A stretch of DNA of 10,056 nt. Origin: SZUA-320 sp041612035. Its GTDB lineage: Bacteria; Gemmatimonadota; Gemmatimonadetes; Gemmatimonadales; GWC2-71-9. The stretch is taken from NCBI GenBank assembly GCA_041612035.1, contig JBFILX010000065.1, positions 1 through 10,056 of the forward strand. The letters run 5' to 3'. Positions 6,480-10,056 of this stretch are shown in pieces; within the stretch, counting starts at the first letter, position 1, and every line of letters begins with the position of its first letter. The translations under genes were made by a program, and so were the position numbers. The notes below the pieces were generated by a model. The model was not told the origin of the DNA, ran no database searches, and saw only the letters and a program-made list of their open reading frames with translations.

Positions 6480-6506
6480 GGGAGGGCGAGGGGGAGGGGG
6501 AGGGGG
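6480..6506 (+). repeat. Guanine tract with three tandem AGGGGG units, G-quadruplex-prone
   Basis: Five G-runs (6480-6482, 6484-6486, 6490-6494, 6496-6500, 6502-6506) are separated by loops of 1, 3, 1 and 1 bases. The last 18 bases (6489-6506) are three exact copies of AGGGGG. It satisfies the standard intramolecular quadruplex pattern on the coding strand. It begins where the transcript is expected to start. Confidence 0.7.
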
Positions 6507-6508
6507 AC

Positions 6509-6532
6509 CCCGGGCGCACCGGTGCGCCCGGG
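6509..6532. promoter_or_regulatory. 24-bp perfect palindrome in the 5' leader
   Basis: CCCGGGCGCACC (6509-6520) is followed directly by its exact complement GGTGCGCCCGGG (6521-6532). In DNA it could be a dimer binding site. In RNA it would fold as a roughly 10-bp hairpin with a small loop, 10 bases ahead of the ribosome site at 6543. No T-run follows, so a simple terminator is unlikely. Confidence 0.6.
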
Positions 6533-6542
6533 ACACCGTGAC

Positions 6543-6548
6543 AAGGAG
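6543..6548 (+). promoter_or_regulatory. Shine-Dalgarno site of the small exported protein gene
   Basis: AAGGAG lies 5 bases before the ATG at 6554. It is one of the best ribosome sites in the window and sits just after the leader palindrome. Confidence 0.75.
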
Positions 6549-6553
6549 ACGAG

Positions 6554-6952
6554 ATGATCCGGATGCTGTCGGTGCTGGTCCTGCTGGCCGGGGTGCCCGC
6601 GGTGGGGGCCGCCCAGGCGGTGCGACTTCCCGACACGCCGCAGGGCCGGCTGGCGACCGCCTTCTTCGCGGCGGTGAACGCCCAGGACGGCGCGGCGCTG
6701 GACCGGTTCCAGGAGGCCAACTTCAGCGAGGCGGCGCTCAAGCGGCGCCCCGCGCAGGAGCGGAAGGACCGCAACCGGCAGCTCCGCGAGCAGGCGGGCA
6801 CGCTCACGGTGGTGGACGTGAAGAGCGCCAGTGCCAACCAGCTGGTGGTGACGGCGACCGGCTCCAACGCGCCGGGGCTGATGCTGACGGTGACCTTCGT
6901 CTTCACCGAGGGCCCCAACCCGAAGATCGACCAGCTGCAGATCAGCGGCTGA
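6554..6952 (+). CDS. Small exported protein, possibly NTF2-like
   Basis: The product has 132 residues and I do not recognise a named family. It begins with a signal peptide, MIRMLSVLVLLAGVPAVGAAQA, with likely cleavage after A22. The mature part of about 110 residues starts with a helix, GRLATAFFAAVNAQDGAALDRF, followed by a charged segment rich in Arg and Lys (about 56-80). It ends in three beta strands (LTVVDVKSASANQLVVTA, LMLTVTFVF, IDQLQISG). Helix then sheet, with the 'AFFAAVNAQD' pattern, resembles NTF2-like modules that precede hydrolase domains in secreted proteins, but here the module stands alone. No cysteine is present. The gene is monocistronic, lies between the mtn operon and the convergent ahcY operon, and has an elaborate leader. 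Function is unknown. Confidence 0.75.
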   Translation: MIRMLSVLVLLAGVPAVGAAQAVRLPDTPQGRLATAFFAAVNAQDGAALDRFQEANFSEAALKRRPAQERKDRNRQLREQAGTLTVVDVKSASANQLVVTATGSNAPGLMLTVTFVFTEGPNPKIDQLQISG

Positions 6953-6975
6953 CCGGGCAGGGCCCGGTACGACGC

Positions 6976-7008
6976 GCGAGGGGGCGGATCGATGATCCGC
7001 CCCCTCGC
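6976..7008. terminator. Hairpin between convergent genes, probable terminator
   Basis: GCGAGGGGGCGGATC (6976-6990) pairs perfectly with 6994-7008 around a 3-base GAT loop, a 15-bp stem. Only TTT (7013-7015) follows on the plus strand, and no T-run follows on the minus strand. It begins 24 bases after the stop at 6952 and ends 23 bases from the ahcY stop at 7031. Position and stability suggest bidirectional transcription end, though the U-tract is poor. Confidence 0.65.
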
Positions 7009-7030
7009 CGCGTTTCCGGCCCGCCGGGCC

Positions 7031-8521
7031 CTAGTACCGGTAGTGCTCGGGCTTGTAGGGCCCCTGGTCGGCCACGCCGATGTAGGCGGCCTGGACCGGG
7101 GTGAGCTCGGTGAGCCGGACGCCCAGCTTGTCGAGGTGCAGCCGGGCCACCTTCTCGTCGAGGTGCTTGGGCAGCACGTACACCTTCCGCTCGTACTGGC
7201 CGGCGTTGGTGTGGAGCTCGATCTGGGCCATCACCTGGTTGGTGAAGCTGGCCGACATCACGAAGCTCGGGTGGCCCGTGGCGCAGCCCAGGTTGAGGAG
7301 CCGGCCCTCCGCCAGGATCAGCACGCTGTGGCCGTCGGGGAAGACCCACTCGTCGTACTGGGGCTTGATGTTGATCCGCCGGACCCCCTTCAGCTTCCGC
7401 AGCCCGGCCATGTCGATCTCGTTGTCGAAGTGGCCGATGTTCCCGACGATGGCCTTGTCCTTCATGCGGGCCATGTGGTCGGCGGTGATGACGTCCCGGT
7501 TGCCGGTGGCGGTGATGAACAGGTCGGCAGTCGTCACCACGTCCTCGACGGTGGCGACCTCGTAGCCCTCCATGGCCGCCTGCAGGGCGCAGATCGGGTC
7601 GATCTCGGTGATCACCACCCGGGCCCCCTGGCCCCGGAGCGCCTGGGCGCACCCCTTGCCCACCTCGCCGTAGCCGCAGACCACGGCCACCTTGCCGGCC
7701 AGCATCACGTCGGTGGCCCGGTTGAGCCCGTCGATCACCGAGTGCCGGCAGCCGTAGATGTTGTCGAACTTCGACTTGGTCACCGAATCGTTGACGTTGA
7801 TGGCGGGGAAGAGCAGGGTCCCGGCCTTCATCATCTCGTACAGCCGGTGGACCCCGGTGGTGGTCTCCTCGGAGACCCCGCGGATCCCCTCGGCCACCCG
7901 GGTCCAGCGGCCGGCGTCGGCCGCGATGGTCCGGCGCAGCAGGTCGAGGATGACCCCCCATTCCTCGGGCTCCGACTCCGGATCGAACGCGGGGACCGCG
8001 CCCGCCCGCTCGTACTCGGCGCCCTTGTGCACCAGCAGCGTGGCGTCGCCGCCGTCGTCCAGCAGGAGGGTGGGGCCCTGGCCGTCGGGCCAGAGCAGGG
8101 CCTGCTCGGTGCACCACCAGTACTCCTCCAGGGTCTCGCCCTTCCAGGCGAACACCGGCACGCCGCGCGGCGCCTCGACGGTGCCGTCCCGGCCCACCGC
8201 CACCGCGGCGGCGGCGTGGTCCTGGGTGGAGAAGATGTTGCAGCTCACCCAGCGCACGTCGGCGCCCAGCTCCACCAGGGTCTCGATCAGCACGGCGGTC
8301 TGGACGGTCATGTGCAGCGACCCCATGATCCGGGCCCCGGCCAGGGGCCGCTCGGGGCCGTACTCGGCCCGGAGGGCCATGAGCCCGGGCATCTCGTCCT
8401 CGGCGAGGCGGATCTCCTTGCGGCCCGCCTCCGCCAGGGCCAGGTCGGCGACCTTGAAGGGGTCGCGACCCGCCTCGCGGGCGGCGTCGAAGGGGTGCAT
8501 CGCGGCAAGGGTCGTGGTCAT
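7031..8521 (-). CDS. ahcY: S-adenosylhomocysteine hydrolase
   Basis: This NAD-dependent cytoplasmic enzyme hydrolyses S-adenosylhomocysteine to homocysteine and adenosine, relieving product inhibition of methyltransferases. The 496 residues include GSLHMTVQTAVLIETL (68-83), SCNIFSTQDHAAAA (93-106), YWWCTEQAL (134-142), the pre-catalytic ETTTGVHRLYEM (219-230), PAINVNDSVTKSKFDN (239-254), the NAD loop GYGEVGKG (283-290), GHFDNEID (363-370) and the C-terminal KPEHYRY, where Lys490 and Tyr494 match the residues that reach the partner subunit's NAD. The insertion at about 168-212 marks the long form typical of many bacteria and plants. The ATG at 8521 was chosen because GAGGAG lies 6 bases upstream; in-frame ATGs at 8548 and 8608 have weaker sites. 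It follows the SahR-like gene by 37 bases in the same direction, so both share a promoter. Confidence 0.96.
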   Translation of the reverse strand: MTTTLAAMHPFDAAREAGRDPFKVADLALAEAGRKEIRLAEDEMPGLMALRAEYGPERPLAGARIMGSLHMTVQTAVLIETLVELGADVRWVSCNIFSTQDHAAAAVAVGRDGTVEAPRGVPVFAWKGETLEEYWWCTEQALLWPDGQGPTLLLDDGGDATLLVHKGAEYERAGAVPAFDPESEPEEWGVILDLLRRTIAADAGRWTRVAEGIRGVSEETTTGVHRLYEMMKAGTLLFPAINVNDSVTKSKFDNIYGCRHSVIDGLNRATDVMLAGKVAVVCGYGEVGKGCAQALRGQGARVVITEIDPICALQAAMEGYEVATVEDVVTTADLFITATGNRDVITADHMARMKDKAIVGNIGHFDNEIDMAGLRKLKGVRRINIKPQYDEWVFPDGHSVLILAEGRLLNLGCATGHPSFVMSASFTNQVMAQIELHTNAGQYERKVYVLPKHLDEKVARLHLDKLGVRLTELTPVQAAYIGVADQGPYKPEHYRY

Positions 8522-8527
8522 CGGCAG

Positions 8528-8533
8528 CTCCTC
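8528..8533 (-). promoter_or_regulatory. Shine-Dalgarno site that decides the ahcY start
   Basis: GAGGAG on the minus strand ends 6 bases before the ATG at 8521. It favours this start over the in-frame ATG at 8548 (MAQTPEELP extension) and the one at 8608, which lies inside the regulator gene. Confidence 0.75.
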
Positions 8534-8558
8534 AGGGGTCTGGGCCATGGGCCCGGGT

Positions 8559-9500
8559 TCATGACGGCTTCCGGGCCGTGGCGGCGAACAGCCCCGGACC
8601 CCGGGCATCGGGGTCGGGCGGCAGCGCCACGAGCCGGGGACTGACCAGCCCCGCGCCGGTCAGCCATTCCTGGATCTGGCCGGGCAGGAAGCCGAGCCAG
8701 AGATGTCCCATCGTCTGTTCGTACTCCGCCCGCTCGTGCCGCTGCAGGTCGAGCAGCAGGAGCCGCCCGCCGGGCTGCAGGGCCCGGGCGGCCTCACCCA
8801 GCACCCGGCCGGGCTCCGGCACGTAGGGCAGCACCATCGCCAGCACCGCCACGTCCAGCTCGGCCTCGGAGACCGGGAGCAGCTCCAGCTCGCCCTCCCG
8901 CACCTCCACGTTGCCGAACCCCGCCAGCCGCTCCCCCGCGGCGCGCAGCATCTCCTTCGACTCGTCCACCGCGATCACCCGGCGCGCGAACGGGGCCATG
9001 GCGGCGGCCAGGTGGCCGGCGCCGCACCCCAGGTCGCCCACCACCCAGGCCGGGTCGATGAGCCCCAGCAGGGCCAGCAGCTCGGGGCGGCGGCCGAAGA
9101 GCTCGGTCCGGAGCTGGTCCCAGCGGCCCGCCTCGGAGGCGAAGAAGGTGCGGGACCGGGTATGCCGCTCCGCCAGCACGGTCCGGGTGCGCCGCCGGTC
9201 CTCCCGGGTGACCGGATTCCGTGCCACGTCGTCGCGCACCAGCTCGTACACCTGCAAGCTCTGCTCCGGCAGCTCCCCCCGGTCGAACCGGTACCGGTGG
9301 CTGGTGCCCTCCACCCGGCGGGCCAGCCAGCCGCCGTCGGAGAGCACCTTGAGGTGGCGGCTCACGGTGGACTGGGGGAGCTGGAGGATGGTCTGAAGTT
9401 CGGACACCGACAGCTCGTGCCCCTCCAGGGCAAGGAGAATCCGGCCCCGGATGGGGTCGGCGAGGTCGGTGAGGTGGTCCTGCAAGGTGGGTGTGGTCAT
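8559..9500 (-). CDS. ArsR-type regulator fused to a methyltransferase domain, SahR-like
   Basis: The 313-residue protein has an N-terminal winged helix-turn-helix (about 8-75) with recognition helix LPQSTVSRHLKVLSDGGWL (41-59) and wing RRVEGTSHRYRF. A linker helix (about 100-135, RSRTFFASEAGRWDQLRTELFG) leads to a class I SAM-binding methyltransferase domain. Motif I is DLGCGAGHLAAAM (156-168), the acidic end of strand 2 is VIAVDESKEML (175-185) and a later strand is LQPGGRLLLLDL (241-252). No CVC or other metal-binding cysteines exist; the only Cys is 159. This combination beside ahcY matches SahR, the ArsR-family repressor of SAM-cycle genes known from Proteobacteria that responds to S-adenosylhomocysteine. 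The methyltransferase domain may therefore be a sensor, although activity cannot be excluded. It is first in the operon with ahcY, and a palindrome covers its start. Confidence 0.88.
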   Translation of the reverse strand: MTTPTLQDHLTDLADPIRGRILLALEGHELSVSELQTILQLPQSTVSRHLKVLSDGGWLARRVEGTSHRYRFDRGELPEQSLQVYELVRDDVARNPVTREDRRRTRTVLAERHTRSRTFFASEAGRWDQLRTELFGRRPELLALLGLIDPAWVVGDLGCGAGHLAAAMAPFARRVIAVDESKEMLRAAGERLAGFGNVEVREGELELLPVSEAELDVAVLAMVLPYVPEPGRVLGEAARALQPGGRLLLLDLQRHERAEYEQTMGHLWLGFLPGQIQEWLTGAGLVSPRLVALPPDPDARGPGLFAATARKPS

Positions 9501-9532
9501 CCTATCATCCGTCCATCCGGATTATAGGATGA
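9497..9532. promoter_or_regulatory. 36-bp imperfect palindrome, probable autorepression operator
   Basis: TCATCCTAT (9497-9505) pairs with ATAGGATGA (9524-9532). After one mismatch, ATCCG (9507-9511) pairs with CGGAT (9518-9522), leaving a 6-base centre. The right part contains the -10 hexamer of the regulator promoter and the left arm contains its ATG. Transcription should start near the centre, so the RNA would hold only half of the repeat. That makes a DNA operator much likelier than an RNA hairpin. Confidence 0.7.
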
Positions 9533-9548
9533 ATACTGACTAAGTCAA
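9521..9548 (-). promoter_or_regulatory. Consensus sigma-70 promoter of the SahR-like/ahcY operon
   Basis: On the minus strand TTGACT (complement of 9543-9548) and a perfect TATAAT (complement of 9521-9526) are 16 bases apart. The start is expected at about 9512-9514, giving a leader of only about 13 bases without a clear Shine-Dalgarno sequence. It is by far the best promoter in the window. Confidence 0.8.
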
Positions 9549-9551
9549 TAG

Positions 9552-9580
9552 CTGACAATCGGTCATGCGCCGTATACATT
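9552..9580 (+). promoter_or_regulatory. Promoter of mscL
   Basis: CTGACA (9552-9557, five of six consensus bases) and TACATT (9575-9580) are 17 bases apart. The start is expected near 9587, giving a leader of about 85 bases that contains a small hairpin (GCCGG 9611-9615 with CCGGC 9623-9627). The -35 hexamers of this promoter and the divergent one are only 3 bases apart. Confidence 0.6.
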
Positions 9581-9672
9581 CCCCCCGGACGCTGCCCGGG
9601 CTCTCCGTACGCCGGCTGCGCTCCGGCAACCGATGTGGCGGTGACGTTTCACTCTGGCGACGGGAGCCCTCC

Positions 9673-10056
9673 ATGCTGGAAGACTTCAAGAAGTTCCTCA
9701 TGCGCGGCAATGTGCTCGACATGGCCGTCGGCATCGTGATCGGGGTCGCGTTCGGCGCGGTCGTGACCTCGTTCCTGAACGACCTGCTGATGCCCCCGAT
9801 CGGGCTGGCGCTGGGCGGGGCCGACTTCTCGAGCCTGTTCATGGTGCTCCAGGAGGGTGCCACCCCGGCCCCCTATGCCACGCTGGCGGCGGCCCAGGAG
9901 GCGGGCGCGGTGACCTTCAACTACGGCGCCTTCGTCACGGTGCTGCTCAACTTCCTCATCGTGGCGGCGGCCATCTTCATGGTGGTGCGGATGGTGGCCA
10001 ACATGCAGAAGAAGGAAGAGGCCCCGGCCGCGCCGACCACCAAGGACTGCCAGTTC
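9673..10056 (+). CDS. mscL: Large-conductance mechanosensitive channel (C-terminus beyond the right edge)
   Basis: MscL is a homopentameric inner-membrane channel that opens under membrane tension and releases solutes during hypo-osmotic shock. The visible 128 residues show the N-terminal amphipathic helix MLEDFKKFLMRGNVLDMAVG, the pore-lining first membrane helix (about 16-45, including GIVIGVAFGAVV and the LLMPPIG end), and a periplasmic loop (about 46-82). The second membrane helix follows (about 84-108, FNYGAFVTVLLNFLIVAAAIFMVV), then a charged cytoplasmic tail beginning MQKKEE. GGGAG at 9662-9666 lies 6 bases before the ATG. The tail ends in KDCQF at the window edge, where many MscL proteins outside the enterobacteria have a Cys-rich end, so a CxxC motif may follow. 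The gene is divergent from the SahR-like gene with its own promoter, and no link to SAM metabolism is implied. Confidence 0.95.
   Translation, partial: MLEDFKKFLMRGNVLDMAVGIVIGVAFGAVVTSFLNDLLMPPIGLALGGADFSSLFMVLQEGATPAPYATLAAAQEAGAVTFNYGAFVTVLLNFLIVAAAIFMVVRMVANMQKKEEAPAAPTTKDCQF

Noticed and set aside
7018..7030. A second terminator hairpin beside the ahcY stop (GGCCC-GCC-GGGCC)
   Set aside because: A 5-bp stem with a 3-base loop and no T-run is common by chance at this base composition. The 6976-7008 hairpin is far stronger.
8522..8558. A SAH or SAM riboswitch ahead of ahcY
   Set aside because: Only 37 bases separate the two genes and the operon leader at 9501-9514 is about 13 bases, too short for a known SAH or SAM aptamer.
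8559..9500. A metal-responsive ArsR/SmtB repressor
   Set aside because: No CVC box or other cysteine/histidine cluster in the HTH domain. The fused methyltransferase domain and the ahcY partner point to a SAM-cycle regulator.

Overview
This is a very GC-rich bacterial window (roughly 70% G+C by eye), densely coded, with the style of a Gemmatimonadota genome. That guess rests on exported proteins whose signal peptides end in ...AQ or ...AQA, an Ig-like/LVIVD exported protein, small NTF2-like secreted proteins, and -10 elements of the form TAnnTT preceded by GC. No rRNA or marker gene is present, so the phylum is inference. There is no tRNA, CRISPR array, insertion sequence, phage gene or attachment site. 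No gene-free stretch exceeds about 170 bases.

Layout, left to right. (1) Positions 1-626, minus strand: the N-terminal part of a zinc metallopeptidase (HEMGH) that runs off the left edge. (2) Positions 627-738: a divergent control region with a 9-bp perfect inverted repeat. (3) Positions 739-6401, plus strand: a tightly packed six-gene run. It holds an exported Ig-like/LVIVD propeller protein, a DUF4440-like lipoprotein, then mtnP, apt, mtnA and a FucA-like class II aldolase, with gaps of 36, 6, 2, 1 and -4 bases. (4) Positions 6402-6553: a control region with an AT-rich palindrome, a TAGATT -10, a G-quadruplex-prone (AGGGGG)x3 tract and a 24-bp perfect palindrome, leading into a small exported protein (6554-6952). 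(5) A 15-bp stem hairpin at 6976-7008 between convergent genes. (6) Positions 9500-7031, minus strand: a two-gene operon of an ArsR-type regulator fused to a methyltransferase domain (SahR-like), then S-adenosylhomocysteine hydrolase (ahcY). (7) Positions 9501-9672: back-to-back divergent promoters, then mscL, cut by the right edge.

The functional theme is disposal and recycling of S-adenosylmethionine by-products. AhcY splits S-adenosylhomocysteine. MtnP splits methylthioadenosine (MTA) into adenine and methylthioribose-1-phosphate, Apt recaptures the adenine, and MtnA isomerises the sugar phosphate. The aldolase, which carries all FucA catalytic residues and none of the hallmarks of the MtnB dehydratase, would cleave the product to dihydroxyacetone phosphate plus a methylthio-aldehyde. 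This is the logic of the 'DHAP shunt' for MTA and 5'-deoxyadenosine, here in a phosphorylase-plus-Apt form, instead of the full oxygen-dependent methionine salvage pathway. The regulator of the ahcY operon lacks metal ligands. A 36-bp imperfect palindrome covers its own -10, transcription start and start codon, which suggests autorepression sensed through its methyltransferase-like domain.
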